Positions 1 through 9,841 are shown, counted from the first letter of the stretch. The stretch is 51,493 nucleotides of DNA from JAFGVL01 sp031553685 (GCA_031553685.1 JAVBLE010000037.1:1-51493), one strand, 5' to 3'. Notes: generated by a model not told the origin, from the sequence alone. Made by a program: numbers and translations.

Positions 1-28
1 AGTGGAAACTTCAAAAGAAGTTCCCACT
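1..28. terminator. Hairpin at window edge, probable terminator
   Basis: An inverted repeat with 12-base arms (AGTGGAAACTTC against AGTGGGAACTTC, one mismatch) and a 4-base loop opens the window. It probably ends a gene lying to the left. There is no strong T-run, so direction and function are inferred. Confidence 0.45.
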
Positions 29-119
29 ACACAGGATAGTCTTCAGTACAAAGAATCGCACAATGACTTCCTTTGGCTGATACAAAGATAAATATTTTAA
101 TTTTTCGTCAAAAATAATT

Positions 120-295
120 TGGAAACTAACACAGTACCTCCACTCTACTCCTCGTCCCTCGTCGTTTTGGTCGACATGACGGAGTTTCTTTTCCTACCCC
201 ATACATAATTTATATTCGTCATGTCGAGCGAACCAGAGGTCACGACCAAAGGGAGTAAACGCAGTGTAGTCGAGACATCGCAAGTATAGGTATAT
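120..295. repeat. Dispersed intergenic repeat, MITE-like
   Basis: This non-coding stretch contains the 19-mer CTCGTCGTTTTGGTCGACA (158-176), which recurs exactly at 42192-42210. It also holds copies of CATGACG/CGTCATG and GAGACATCGC, words shared with the 42.0-42.3 kb repeat. The words resemble the common dispersed repeats of many bacteria built around GTCATGTCGAGCG. No ORF is evident. Confidence 0.55.
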
Positions 296-366
296 GGTTA
301 GGATATAATTTCGTGCGTTTGCCCTAGTAACTTAATTTTTTTGAAGTTACTGCCTTTATTTTTTAG

Positions 367-374
367 TATCTTTG
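367..374 (+). promoter_or_regulatory. Bacteroidetes -7 box (TATCTTTG) of the DUF2156 gene
   Basis: TATCTTTG matches TAnnTTTG and lies 41 bases before the ATG at 416. A TTTG at 340-343 could be the -33 element, though the spacing is rather long. The box sits inside the upstream TTG-started ORF extension, which argues for translation starting at 416. Confidence 0.55.
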
Positions 375-415
375 TACCTGTTTATTTTTCAAAAAAGCAA
401 GGATTAAAATTCTCC

Positions 416-1318
416 ATGTTACAGTTTAGACCTTTTTCAATTGACGACGAACCATTGGTAAGTCGTTTTTTAGCTATAAATAATTATCGGAATTGCGATT
501 TCTCTTTTGCCACTATTTTTTGCTGGCAGCACCAATATCATACTTCGTTTGCCATGGCTGACGATTTTTTCTTTATCCGTTACATTTGTGATGATGGGCT
601 TCCCTGCTATATGATGCCACTTGGCGAAGGAGATTTGAGCCTCGCATTGAATGTAATTTTGAATGATGCTCGAGAGAATAATTATCGTTTTCGAATACAT
701 GCTATTACCTTGGAAATGTTTCAAGACATTGAAAAAGCTGTCCCAAACACATTCCGTTTTGTCGAAAACCGCGATTATTACGAGTATATTTACCTTTCGT
801 CCGATTTAATTAACCTAAGCGGAAAACGCTTTCAAGACAAACGAAACCACATAAACCGTTTTCGCCGCGAATATCCCAATTTCGAATATAAAACGATTAC
901 GCCCGAATTATACCCTGCTTGCCTGGATTTATATTACCGTTGGGCTACAGATCATCGGCAACGCAATCCCGGAGAGGATTTGGATGGAGAAGAGCAATCT
1001 GTATTGGTGGCATTCGAATATTTTGAGCGATTAAAATTTCGTGGTGGTAGCCTTTGGGTCGATGACCAAATCGTAGCATTCTCTTATGGAGCGCCTGTTT
1101 GCGACGATACTTTTGTGGTTCATGCCGAAAAAGCCATGCACAACATTCCCGGCGTTTTCCAGATGATGAACCAGCAATTTGTGGCGCACGAAGCTACCGA
1201 ATTTGTTTACATTAATCGTGAAGAAGATTTAGGTTTGGAAAGTTTGCGCAAAGCTAAATTGTCATATAATCCTGTGCGATTTCTTGAACGCGGAAGTGTA
1301 TTTTTGATAGAAAAATAA
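416..1318 (+). CDS. DUF2156 / phosphatidylglycerol lysyltransferase C-terminal-domain protein
   Basis: This 300-residue protein matches the Bacteroidetes DUF2156 family as I recall it: an N-terminal RPFSIDDEP opening, the central KRNHINRFRREYPNFEY segment and the terminal INREEDLGLESLRKAKLSY block typical of this GNAT-like fold. Relatives of the fold transfer aminoacyl groups from charged tRNA to membrane lipids. This stand-alone version has no membrane domain, so its substrate is unknown. The start is ATG 416; an in-frame TTG at 341 would add 25 residues but overlaps the probable promoter. The next gene begins 6 bases after the stop, suggesting co-transcription with the lytic transglycosylase. 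Confidence 0.85.
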   Translation: MLQFRPFSIDDEPLVSRFLAINNYRNCDFSFATIFCWQHQYHTSFAMADDFFFIRYICDDGLPCYMMPLGEGDLSLALNVILNDARENNYRFRIHAITLEMFQDIEKAVPNTFRFVENRDYYEYIYLSSDLINLSGKRFQDKRNHINRFRREYPNFEYKTITPELYPACLDLYYRWATDHRQRNPGEDLDGEEQSVLVAFEYFERLKFRGGSLWVDDQIVAFSYGAPVCDDTFVVHAEKAMHNIPGVFQMMNQQFVAHEATEFVYINREEDLGLESLRKAKLSYNPVRFLERGSVFLIEK

Positions 1319-1324
1319 AAAATT

Positions 1325-2317
1325 ATGGAAAATAAGACATCTCAACATTCAAGTTTGAAATATATTTTGAGCGGAGCTGCCGGTGGGGCAATCGTTCTGC
1401 TCTTTTGTTGCATATTCGGTTTCTCGGCTGCCGATAGTACAAGCCAAGTGCAAAGTTGCCAATTACGCCAAACTGTTGAATCGTCCGAACTTCCCAAGTC
1501 AATGACCTTTGCCGATCAAGAACTGCCTCTTACACGCTACGATGTGCGTGAACGATTCGACCGCGAGATTTCGGTTATCACCTATCAGCATTCGTTTACT
1601 TTGCAAACCTTGAAAAACGCCAATCGCTATTTCCCGATTATCGAACCTATTTTGGAAGAAAACGCTATCCCAAACGATTTCAAATACCTCGCATTAATCG
1701 AAAGTAATTTCAATATCCGGGCACTATCGGGCGTAAAAGCCGCCGGATTTTGGCAACTCATGCCCGAAACAGCCAAAGAGTTAGGCTTAGAGGTAACCGA
1801 CTCGGTCGACGAGCGTTATGATATTGAAAAATCAACCCGTACTGCCTGCAAATATCTAAAAAAAGCGTATGCCGTTTTTGGCGATTGGGTTTTGGTTGCA
1901 GCCTCGTATAATGCAGGCATGGGAAGGATTCAAAATGCAGTGTCGGCACAAAAAACAAGCAGTTTTGAAGACCTTTGGCTCAATGAGGAAACCAGCCGGT
2001 ATGTATTTCGCCTGTTAGCCATGAAAGCCTTTTTGAAAGAGCCCAAAGCATACGGGTACTATATTCGCAAAGATCAGTTTTATCCCGAAATCCGTACCAC
2101 CGAAATTACAGTATCCGAATCTATTCCCGATTTAGGTACTTTTGCACAACAACATGGTGTGCCTTATGTGCAATTCAAGTCATTTAATTTGTGGTTGCGC
2201 GGCTCAAAGCTTGAGAATAAAACCGGGAAAACATACAAAATTCTGATTCCAAATAAAGATGATTTGGAGTTTGATGTGAAAAAAGTGAGGATGTATCAGG
2301 AAAATTGGGCGATGTAA
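1325..2317 (+). CDS. Membrane-anchored lytic transglycosylase (MltD-like, SLT domain)
   Basis: This 330-residue protein is predicted to cleave peptidoglycan glycan strands between MurNAc and GlcNAc, forming 1,6-anhydro-MurNAc. A hydrophobic segment (about residues 13-35) anchors it. The SLT domain spans roughly 105-225, with catalytic Glu126 in LALIESNF, the GFWQLMP motif at 141-147 and SYNAG near 194-198. The C-terminal 100 residues resemble the linker that precedes LysM repeats in MltD, but no complete LysM is obvious. The gene is closely spaced after the DUF2156 gene. Family assignment is firm; the exact subfamily is inferred. Confidence 0.9.
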   Translation: MENKTSQHSSLKYILSGAAGGAIVLLFCCIFGFSAADSTSQVQSCQLRQTVESSELPKSMTFADQELPLTRYDVRERFDREISVITYQHSFTLQTLKNANRYFPIIEPILEENAIPNDFKYLALIESNFNIRALSGVKAAGFWQLMPETAKELGLEVTDSVDERYDIEKSTRTACKYLKKAYAVFGDWVLVAASYNAGMGRIQNAVSAQKTSSFEDLWLNEETSRYVFRLLAMKAFLKEPKAYGYYIRKDQFYPEIRTTEITVSESIPDLGTFAQQHGVPYVQFKSFNLWLRGSKLENKTGKTYKILIPNKDDLEFDVKKVRMYQENWAM

Positions 2318-2332
2318 TAAATAATACTTATC

Positions 2333-3889
2333 ATGAAACAAAAATTTGTATTTAAAAATCAAGTGTTTGCGAAAGACTGGAAAGAATTTCATCCTGACAA
2401 CGATTCTTCGCAAACTGATTCATATTACATCAAGTTATGCAATAAAATATTGAACCAGTATCCTTTGATTCCCGAAGAAAGTATGTTGGCAAATTCAACC
2501 AACAAAAAAGAATTGGTTTGTATGCTTGTTGCTTATTTTGAGGATATTGTGAGTGAAGCTCGTATTTGGCAATCTTTTACCGAAGAGCATTTTCGTTTAT
2601 ATGGCAAGTATTTACCATTTTACGATACAACGCCTCAAAATGAATATGATCCAAGTTCGTTTAATATTGAGGATGTCCGTTTTCTTATATGGCATTTTAT
2701 GGAAGAAAAAACGGAGTACAAAAACCTTTTTCATCCGTTCGCAAGAGATATTTTTGAAATATCAGCCTGCGTATATGATATTTTTGAAGACGGATTTGAT
2801 AATGCGCCAATAAATGACGATTTGCTCGATTTTCTTTATATAGACGAATATCTGGATATGTACGATAAGCGTTCGATCATTGAGTTTTTGAGAGGAAATT
2901 GTTATTTACACAAAACTTATTATGATATCTATTTGAGCAAGATAAAAGACAAAATGCTTTCGCAAAATAATGTTCATCATAAGGAATTAAGTATATTTCT
3001 ATACGATTTTATGCTTGATTATTCGTTTAATCTCCGAAGCCCTCTGTTGGCAATGCGCAGCAACGAATTGTTAGCAAAAATCATTGGCGAAGATCATCCT
3101 GAATATGAAATAATTCGTTCCATTTCGGAGAAAAAACGGGGAACATTTTTGTTTAAAAGCGAAAATGAAACTCATTTGAAATTTGTGCATATTCTATCAG
3201 GTTCCGAAATAGACATCCTTAAAGAAAGCATTGAATTTGGGGCAAATAAAAAATTCATGCCTAATAAAACGCAAGCTCTTTTTGCTTTCGTGAAATGGGG
3301 AAATGAATATTGGCAGACAGGAATAATGGTCTTATCTGATTATGATCCGGAGGATTTCAAAAAAAATCCTCCACCAATGAGCGAATATGACATCTTTGCA
3401 GAGGAAAAGGACCAACAAAAATTTTTGCAAAAACAAGAAGCCGATTTTTTGAAATCGACAAAAGGGAAACATCTTGTATATTTTGAAAATGGCAACGATT
3501 TGGACAAATTCTTGAAAAGAGAAGCCAATTTCAAATCATCAGAACAAGATAATTTGAGAAATATTTTAGTGTTTTTTAATCCCAAAACAGGAATTGAAAT
3601 TTATCCTGAAATGGGGAAATATTCCGATAAAACCATTAAACTGGCTGACGATGTTGATTTAATGTCGTTATTGTGCGAAGATTCCATCAGTGTTGGTTTT
3701 ACAAAATATGTGATAGAAAACAATCTGATGGATAAAGACACCTTTGTGTTAGAAGATTATCTTTTTGTTTGGGATGATATGGACTTTATTATCCGGTATT
3801 TTAAACCTGATTTGTATTTTGAAAAATCACAAATGCATGTTTTCAATTCCAAAAAAGCATTGGTAATTCCCGACCATTCATTATTATGA
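2333..3889 (+). CDS. Hypothetical protein, possibly DUF3843 family
   Basis: This soluble 518-residue protein has no signal peptide or membrane segment. The start (AKDWKEFHPDNDSSQTDSYY) recalls the Bacteroidetes-restricted DUF3843 family, which opens with a W...HP....TD.YYLKL pattern, but I assign it only tentatively. Composition is acidic and aromatic-rich, with no catalytic motif I recognise. The end overlaps the start of the following cupin gene by 4 bases (ATGA), which implies translational coupling. The cupin partner gives no clear clue to function. Confidence 0.6.
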   Translation: MKQKFVFKNQVFAKDWKEFHPDNDSSQTDSYYIKLCNKILNQYPLIPEESMLANSTNKKELVCMLVAYFEDIVSEARIWQSFTEEHFRLYGKYLPFYDTTPQNEYDPSSFNIEDVRFLIWHFMEEKTEYKNLFHPFARDIFEISACVYDIFEDGFDNAPINDDLLDFLYIDEYLDMYDKRSIIEFLRGNCYLHKTYYDIYLSKIKDKMLSQNNVHHKELSIFLYDFMLDYSFNLRSPLLAMRSNELLAKIIGEDHPEYEIIRSISEKKRGTFLFKSENETHLKFVHILSGSEIDILKESIEFGANKKFMPNKTQALFAFVKWGNEYWQTGIMVLSDYDPEDFKKNPPPMSEYDIFAEEKDQQKFLQKQEADFLKSTKGKHLVYFENGNDLDKFLKREANFKSSEQDNLRNILVFFNPKTGIEIYPEMGKYSDKTIKLADDVDLMSLLCEDSISVGFTKYVIENNLMDKDTFVLEDYLFVWDDMDFIIRYFKPDLYFEKSQMHVFNSKKALVIPDHSLL

Positions 3890-4326
3890 ATAAAACTATT
3901 TTGATTTTAACAATCGCATTTGCCGGTTCGATATTAATCTTTGTACAGCAAAAACAGGCGGTTTCATCGAAAAATTATACAATAAATAATTGTGTAAATA
4001 CATTAGACACAACCAAACTCGAAAAAACAAAAGTCGGTGCGCAATATTGGTTTGCCAACAAAAATTTTGCCGATGGAAAAACTATCAAATTAAGTGTAGT
4101 CGAACCCGGGAAAGCAACCCATGCGCCACATACACATGTCGATGATGAATTTTGGTATATTCTCGAAGGAAACGCTACTTTTTATCTTGGTAATGATTCG
4201 ATAACTGTCTCCACAAATACAACTTTGTATGCGCCATCAAATGTTCGGCATGGGATTAAAAACACCGGTAAAACCGTTTTAAAATATTTGGTGATAAGAG
4301 AATATAAATCTGAAGAGAAAAAATAA
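3886..4326 (+). CDS. Exported or anchored cupin-domain protein
   Basis: This 146-residue single-domain cupin has an N-terminal hydrophobic segment (about residues 3-20) that may be a signal peptide or anchor. Both cupin motifs are readable: HTHVDDEFWYILEG supplies two His and the Glu of motif 1, and SNVRHGIKN supplies the His and Asn of motif 2. A metal-binding beta-barrel is therefore likely. The substrate cannot be told from sequence; small cupins include sugar-binding, dioxygenase and stress proteins. It overlaps the preceding gene by 4 bases and is followed 19 bases later by uvrA. Confidence 0.8.
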   Translation: MNKTILILTIAFAGSILIFVQQKQAVSSKNYTINNCVNTLDTTKLEKTKVGAQYWFANKNFADGKTIKLSVVEPGKATHAPHTHVDDEFWYILEGNATFYLGNDSITVSTNTTLYAPSNVRHGIKNTGKTVLKYLVIREYKSEEKK

Positions 4327-4345
4327 TAAGAGGAAAAATCTTTTT

Positions 4346-7210
4346 ATGTCAAAAAAAATAATTGAAACTTCCGAAATAACCGACAACGAACAAATAGAAG
4401 TGTACGGTGCGCGGGTACACAATCTGAAAAATATTGATGTCAAAATTCCGCGCAACAAACTGACTGTTATTACCGGACTGAGCGGTAGCGGAAAATCGTC
4501 ATTAGCATTTGATACCATTTTTGCCGAGGGGCAACGCCGTTATATCGAAACATTCTCAGCTTATGCCCGTAATTTCTTGGGAAATTTGGAGCGCCCTGAT
4601 GTGGATAAGATCACCGGTCTCAGTCCCGTTATTTCCATCGAACAAAAAACAACCAACAAAAATCCCCGCTCAACCGTTGGTACAACTACCGAAATTTATG
4701 ACTTTCTACGCCTCTTGTATGCCCGTGCCGGTACAGCGTATTCGTACAATACAGGCGAAAAAATGGTAAAATACACCGAAGAAGAAATCCTCGAACTGAT
4801 TTACAAATATTACAACGGCAAGCGCGTAAATATTCTCGCTCCGGTTGTCAAAGCACGCAAGGGGCATTACAAGGAACTTTTCGAGCAAATTGTAAAGCGT
4901 GGATATCTGACTGTTCGGGTAGATGGCGTTGTGCAGGAAATTCGTCCGGGCATGAAGCTCGACCGCTACAAAATACACGATGTAGAAGTAGTTATCGATA
5001 AATTGCCTGTTTCGCGCAACGAAGACGACAAGCGCCTGAAAAAGTCCATCCAAACGGCTATGAAGCAAGGCGGTGGCGTTATCATGATAATGGATAAAGA
5101 TACCGATGAAATCAGGTATTTTAGTCGGCAGTTGATGTGCCCTACCACAGGACTGTCATACGCCGATCCCGCGCCGCATAATTTTTCGTTCAACTCACCA
5201 CAAGGTGCTTGCCCTAAATGTAAAGGTTTGGGTATTGTGAACGAAATTGACATGGACAAAATTATTCCCGACAAAAAACAAACAATCTATAATGGCGGGA
5301 TTACGCCGCTGGGAAAACATCGCAGCTCACTCATTTTCTGGCAGATAGAAGCTATTTGCGAAAAATATGGCGTTACGCTCAAAACACCTTTGTCCGGTAT
5401 CCCTGACGAGGCTTTGGACGAAATCCTGAACGGAACAGACGAACGCTTGAACATTAAAAACGCGTCGCTCGGCAGTTCCAATTATTTTTCTACCTATGAT
5501 GGTGTAATCAAATACATCAACATGCAACAGGAAAGTGCGGCGTCGGCAACCGAGCAAAAATGGGCAAACCAGTTTGTGAAAGAGATGAAATGCCCCGTTT
5601 GCAATGGACAACGATTGAATCGCGAAGCATTACATTATCGCATTGCCGATAAAAATATTGCCGAATTATCCGAGATGGACATTTCGGAATTAGCCGAATT
5701 TTTATCCAACATTGAAGATAAAATGACCGATAAACAGGCAAAAATTGCAACCGAAATCTTGAAAGAGATTCGTACCCGTTTGCAGTTTTTGTTAGATGTG
5801 GGATTAGATTATCTGTCGCTCAATCGTGCTTCGATGACGCTTTCTGGAGGAGAGAGTCAACGCATTCGTTTGGCAACACAAATCGGTTCGCAATTGGTCA
5901 ATGTATTGTATATTTTGGATGAGCCAAGCATTGGGCTACATCAGCGCGACAATGAACGGTTGATCAATTCGTTACAGCAATTGCGCGACACCGGAAACTC
6001 TGTCGTAGTAGTAGAGCATGATAAAGATATGATGCTTCATGCCGATTATGTACTCGATTTGGGACCTCGCGCGGGACGACACGGCGGCGAAGTGATTTTT
6101 GCAGGTACACCCGACGAAATGTTGAAATCCAATACATTGACCGCATTATTTCTCAATGGAAAAGAAGAAATAGAAGTTCCTGCCAAAATCCGCGATGGGA
6201 ACGGAAAATTTATCACCCTGAAAGGAGCTAAAGGCAACAACTTGAAGAATGTCGATTTGACCATTCCATTGGGAAAACTGATTTGCGTAACAGGTGTTTC
6301 GGGCAGTGGGAAATCTACTTTGATAAATGAAACTCTTCAACCCATTTTGAGCCAACATTTTTACAAGTCGCTCAAAGATCCATTGGCATACAAAACCGTC
6401 GATGGATTGGGAAATATCGACAAAGTGATTGAAGTAGATCAATCGCCAATCGGTCGCACGCCCCGTTCCAACCCTGCAACTTATACAGGAGTTTTTGCAG
6501 ATATTCGAAATGTATTCGTAACTTTGCCCGAGTCAAAAATTCGAGGATACAAGCCCGGACGGTTTTCGTTCAATATTTCCGGTGGGCGTTGCGAAACCTG
6601 TTTGGGGAATGGCTACAAAACCATCGAGATGAACTTTTTGCCCGATGTGTATGTCCCTTGCGAAGACTGTCATGGCAAGCGCTACAACCGCGAAACGCTC
6701 GAAGTGCGCTATAAGGGTAAATCGATTGCGGATGTGCTGGATATGACGATCAATCAAGCCGTTGAGTTTTTCGAAAATGTACCGCCTATTCTCAACAAAT
6801 TGAAAACGATGCAAGATGTCGGGTTGGGTTATATCAAGGTCGGACAGCCTTCGACAACGCTTTCGGGAGGAGAAAGCCAGCGCGTAAAATTGGCAACCGA
6901 ACTGGCAAAGCGTGATACCGGAAAAACACTTTATATCCTTGATGAACCAACTACCGGACTGCATTTTGAAGATATCCGGGTGTTACTTGGTGTATTGAAC
7001 AGGTTGGTGAACAAAGGGAATACCGTGATTGTAATTGAGCACAATATGGATGTAATCAAAACTGCCGACCATATTATCGATATGGGTCCTGAGGGCGGGC
7101 GCAGGGGGGGCAAAGTTTTGTTCGAAGGCGCACCCAAAGATTTGATTAAGAGCAAAAAAGGATTTACTTGGAAATTTTTGGCTGCAGAATTTGAAAATAA
7201 AGTATTCTAA
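4346..7210 (+). CDS. uvrA: Excinuclease ABC subunit A
   Basis: UvrA is the damage-sensing ATPase of nucleotide excision repair and loads UvrB onto lesions. This 954-residue protein is full length. Readable elements: Walker A GLSGSGKS at 44-51; an inserted-domain zinc module with CPKCKGLG and CPVCNGQRLN; first ABC signature LSGGESQR near 500 followed by ILDEPSIGLHQ; second Walker A GVSGSGKS near 650; second zinc finger CETC...CEDC near 749-775; second signature LSGGESQR near 838 and ILDEPTTGLHFED. Nothing is missing. It sits 19 bases after the cupin gene, so it may share that transcript. Bacteroidetes often carry more than one uvrA, and I cannot tell which paralogue this is. Confidence 0.98.
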   Translation: MSKKIIETSEITDNEQIEVYGARVHNLKNIDVKIPRNKLTVITGLSGSGKSSLAFDTIFAEGQRRYIETFSAYARNFLGNLERPDVDKITGLSPVISIEQKTTNKNPRSTVGTTTEIYDFLRLLYARAGTAYSYNTGEKMVKYTEEEILELIYKYYNGKRVNILAPVVKARKGHYKELFEQIVKRGYLTVRVDGVVQEIRPGMKLDRYKIHDVEVVIDKLPVSRNEDDKRLKKSIQTAMKQGGGVIMIMDKDTDEIRYFSRQLMCPTTGLSYADPAPHNFSFNSPQGACPKCKGLGIVNEIDMDKIIPDKKQTIYNGGITPLGKHRSSLIFWQIEAICEKYGVTLKTPLSGIPDEALDEILNGTDERLNIKNASLGSSNYFSTYDGVIKYINMQQESAASATEQKWANQFVKEMKCPVCNGQRLNREALHYRIADKNIAELSEMDISELAEFLSNIEDKMTDKQAKIATEILKEIRTRLQFLLDVGLDYLSLNRASMTLSGGESQRIRLATQIGSQLVNVLYILDEPSIGLHQRDNERLINSLQQLRDTGNSVVVVEHDKDMMLHADYVLDLGPRAGRHGGEVIFAGTPDEMLKSNTLTALFLNGKEEIEVPAKIRDGNGKFITLKGAKGNNLKNVDLTIPLGKLICVTGVSGSGKSTLINETLQPILSQHFYKSLKDPLAYKTVDGLGNIDKVIEVDQSPIGRTPRSNPATYTGVFADIRNVFVTLPESKIRGYKPGRFSFNISGGRCETCLGNGYKTIEMNFLPDVYVPCEDCHGKRYNRETLEVRYKGKSIADVLDMTINQAVEFFENVPPILNKLKTMQDVGLGYIKVGQPSTTLSGGESQRVKLATELAKRDTGKTLYILDEPTTGLHFEDIRVLLGVLNRLVNKGNTVIVIEHNMDVIKTADHIIDMGPEGGRRGGKVLFEGAPKDLIKSKKGFTWKFLAAEFENKVF

Positions 7211-7405
7211 GGCTAAATTTACTTAAAGCAAAATAAAGTTGATTTAAAGATTGATAGAATATTTCATGTGCATTTTATGCCCATTTAATCAGTAAATACG
7301 GCATGATTTACTATAATTTTTCATAAACTTTATTTATTGTAAAATATATAAGAACAAGATACTCAACAATTTGTTTTATTAATATATGTTAAATCAATGT
7401 TAATG

Positions 7406-7428
7406 TTGTGCTTTTTATATTAATTTTG
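7406..7428 (+). promoter_or_regulatory. Promoter of rprX-rprY
   Basis: TAATTTTG at 7421-7428 matches the TAnnTTTG -7 box, with a TTG-containing -33-like element at 7406-7410. The rest of the 289-base gap between uvrA and rprX is very AT-rich and shows no ORF, hairpin or RNA gene that I can support. Confidence 0.55.
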
Positions 7429-7499
7429 TATTTAAGAACAACATAATTCTTTTTAAGAATATTTTTTTGAGAATAAAAATTTCATTATAAATATTGCCA

Positions 7500-9014
7500 A
7501 TGAGGAAGAGGCGGATTTGGGTTTTAGCGATACTGATGAGTTTGGCATTTATCGGATTGGCGTTGTTGCAAGTAAGTTATTTGTTGCAAACATCAACCAA
7601 TATTGAAAACGATTTTGATAATAATGTAAAAAGAAGTTTATATCAGGTATCCAAAAAAATTGATGAAAAGGAAATAGAGCGCTATTTGAACGAGACTATA
7701 AATGAAAATACACCGCAAAAGATAAAAAGAGCTTTTCAACAATTAGGTGTAGATACTTCAAATGTAAATCATTTAGTTTCTCAAACAAGAACATTACGCC
7801 CAACTTTATCCCTTTCGGAAAGAGGAGGTGGGGCTTTACAGAAAGCTTCAGAAGTAATGTTTGAACAATATAAAACGAAGTTTTACCAATCAAAGGTATT
7901 GTTAGACCAAGTAGCATTGCGGTGGATGAGAGAATCATCGAATTTGGATTTAAGCCAGCGGATTAGCTATTCGGATTTAGAAAGTTTAATAAAAACTGAG
8001 CTACAAAATAATGAGATATTAATTCCATATCATTTTGGAGTAACAGATCGAACAGGGCGGTTTGTATATATATGTCATCCAGAAGATAGTGCCTTGTGTT
8101 TTGAAAATAAAGAATTAAAATCAGATGTTATAACACAACGATTATTTTCGAGTGAAGGAGAAAATAGTGGGTATACTTTAGAAATAGTTTTTCCCACAAA
8201 ACGGAGCTTTATCATAAGTTCACTTTCGCTCCTTATTCCATCGTTTGTGATGATTGTAATTTTACTTGCAATTTTTATTTATACGATCATTGTAATTTTT
8301 AGGCAGACGAATTTGTCAATTATCAAGAATGATTTCATGAATAATATGACACATGAATTAAAAACGCCGATTTCAACGATATCTTTGGCTTCGCAAATGC
8401 TGCAAGATGAAGCAATTACCCGAACGCCGGAGCAGACAAAACATGTGTCGGGAATTATTGTAGAAGAATCAAAACGGCTTCGTTTCTTGGTCGACAAGGT
8501 TCTTCAAATGACAATTTTAGACCGCGAAAAGCAGTTGATGCGTTATATTGAAAGCGATGTACATGGTTTGATAGAAAATAGTATTGCCAATTTTTCCATT
8601 AAAGTGGAAAGTAAAAATGGTCAAATTATTTCCGATCTTTCGGCTCCCGATCCTTGGGTAATGATAGACGAAGTGCACTTTACCAATGTAATTTACAATT
8701 TGATGGAAAATGCATTGAAATATCGCAGTGAAGACCGTGAATTACTCTTGAAAATAACGACCTGGAATGATAAAAATAATCTCCTGATTTCGATTGAAGA
8801 TAATGGCATCGGAATAAAGCGGGAACATTTGAAACAAATATTTGAAAAATTTTATCGGGTACCAACCGGTAATGTACATAATGTAAAGGGCTTTGGCTTA
8901 GGACTTTCGTATGTAAAACGAATTGTCGAATTACACAAAGGAACTATCCGAGCGGAAAGCGAGCCCAATGTAGGAACAAAATTTATTATCTCAATACCAA
9001 CCTTAAAAATGTAA
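7500..9014 (+). CDS. rprX: Sensor histidine kinase, RprX-like
   Basis: This 504-residue membrane kinase probably phosphorylates the regulator encoded 4 bases downstream. TM1 (about residues 6-29) and TM2 (about 238-266) flank a periplasmic sensor region of about 205 residues with no recognised fold. The HisKA dimerisation domain follows, with phospho-acceptor His285 in MTHELKTPIS. The ATPase domain has its N box (NLMENALKYR), G1 (EDNGIGI) and G2 (GFGLGLSYV). The ATG at 7500 is chosen over the in-frame TTG 6 bases earlier. Identification as RprX rests on the closely matching regulator next door and on the overall architecture known from Bacteroides. Confidence 0.9.
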   Translation: MRKRRIWVLAILMSLAFIGLALLQVSYLLQTSTNIENDFDNNVKRSLYQVSKKIDEKEIERYLNETINENTPQKIKRAFQQLGVDTSNVNHLVSQTRTLRPTLSLSERGGGALQKASEVMFEQYKTKFYQSKVLLDQVALRWMRESSNLDLSQRISYSDLESLIKTELQNNEILIPYHFGVTDRTGRFVYICHPEDSALCFENKELKSDVITQRLFSSEGENSGYTLEIVFPTKRSFIISSLSLLIPSFVMIVILLAIFIYTIIVIFRQTNLSIIKNDFMNNMTHELKTPISTISLASQMLQDEAITRTPEQTKHVSGIIVEESKRLRFLVDKVLQMTILDREKQLMRYIESDVHGLIENSIANFSIKVESKNGQIISDLSAPDPWVMIDEVHFTNVIYNLMENALKYRSEDRELLLKITTWNDKNNLLISIEDNGIGIKREHLKQIFEKFYRVPTGNVHNVKGFGLGLSYVKRIVELHKGTIRAESEPNVGTKFIISIPTLKM

Positions 9015-9018
9015 AAAA

Positions 9019-9723
9019 ATGCAACAGACTAGAATTTTGTTATGCGAAGACGATGAAAATTTAGGCATGCTTCTTCGCGAGTATCTCCAAGCAAAGGGGT
9101 TCTCAGTAAAATTGGTTCCAGATGGTGAGTATGGCTTAGAAGCTTTCATCGCTGAGAAATTCGATTTATGTGTGTTAGATGTAATGATGCCTAAAAAAGA
9201 CGGATTTACTTTAGCACAAGACATCCGCAACATCAATCCCGAGATGCCGGTCATCTTCCTCACTGCTAAAACAATGAAGGAAGATGTGCTCGAAGGCTTC
9301 AAACTCGGTGCTGATGACTACATTTCCAAACCTTTCAGTATGGAAGAACTTATCCTTCGTATAGAAGCGATACTTCGCCGTACAAGGGGTAAAAAACTGA
9401 AAGATGTTTCAGTTTATTCATTAGGTAAATTTGTTTTTGACAGCCAAAAACAAACTTTGATTTTTGAAGGAAAAGAAACTAAACTTACCACTAAAGAATC
9501 TGAGTTGTTGTCATTACTGGCTGCCAATAAAAACAATGTGCTTGAGCGTAATTATGCATTAAAAACGATTTGGGTAGATGACAATTATTTCAATGCCCGC
9601 AGTATGGATGTGTACATTACAAAACTTCGTAAACATCTTAAAGCTGATTCTGAAGTAGGTATTATCAATATCCACGGAAAAGGATACAAATTGATTACCC
9701 CTGAAGGAGAAACAAAAGAGTAA
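9019..9723 (+). CDS. rprY: OmpR-family response regulator RprY
   Basis: This 234-residue regulator has a receiver domain with acidic pocket Asp11/Asp12, phospho-acceptor Asp54 in VLDVMMPKKDG and Lys104 in ISKPFSMEEL. A winged-helix DNA-binding domain with TTKESELLSLL and RSMDVYITKLRKHL follows. The sequence closely follows Bacteroides RprY as I remember it, including IINIHGKGYKLITP at the end. It starts 4 bases after rprX and is followed by a strong terminator, so the pair forms a two-gene operon. Targets are not visible in this window. Confidence 0.95.
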   Translation: MQQTRILLCEDDENLGMLLREYLQAKGFSVKLVPDGEYGLEAFIAEKFDLCVLDVMMPKKDGFTLAQDIRNINPEMPVIFLTAKTMKEDVLEGFKLGADDYISKPFSMEELILRIEAILRRTRGKKLKDVSVYSLGKFVFDSQKQTLIFEGKETKLTTKESELLSLLAANKNNVLERNYALKTIWVDDNYFNARSMDVYITKLRKHLKADSEVGIINIHGKGYKLITPEGETKE

Positions 9724-9741
9724 TCTTAATACAAGATGACG

Positions 9742-9777
9742 AAAGAAAAAGTCCCGATTAATTGGGACTTTTTCTTT
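9742..9777 (+). terminator. Rho-independent terminator after rprY
   Basis: A perfect 14-bp stem (core AAAAAGTCCC / GGGACTTTTT) with loop GATTAATT runs directly into a T-rich tract, 18 bases after the rprY stop. The A-rich 5' arm could also let it work on the other strand. Confidence 0.9.
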
Positions 9778-9816
9778 TATAAAGACGGCACAATTATCTT
9801 TTCAATAAAAAAGATT

Positions 9817-9824
9817 TAATTTTG
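9817..9824 (+). promoter_or_regulatory. -7 box (TAATTTTG) of the flippase gene
   Basis: TAATTTTG lies 17 bases upstream of the ATG at 9842, giving a predicted leader of about 12 bases. No good -33 TTTG is seen. Confidence 0.5.
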
Positions 9825-9841
9825 TATCTGATTTTTAGATT

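Noticed and set aside
341..415. TTG-started extension of the DUF2156 protein
   Set aside because: The 25 extra residues do not match the family N-terminus and the stretch contains the -7 promoter box.
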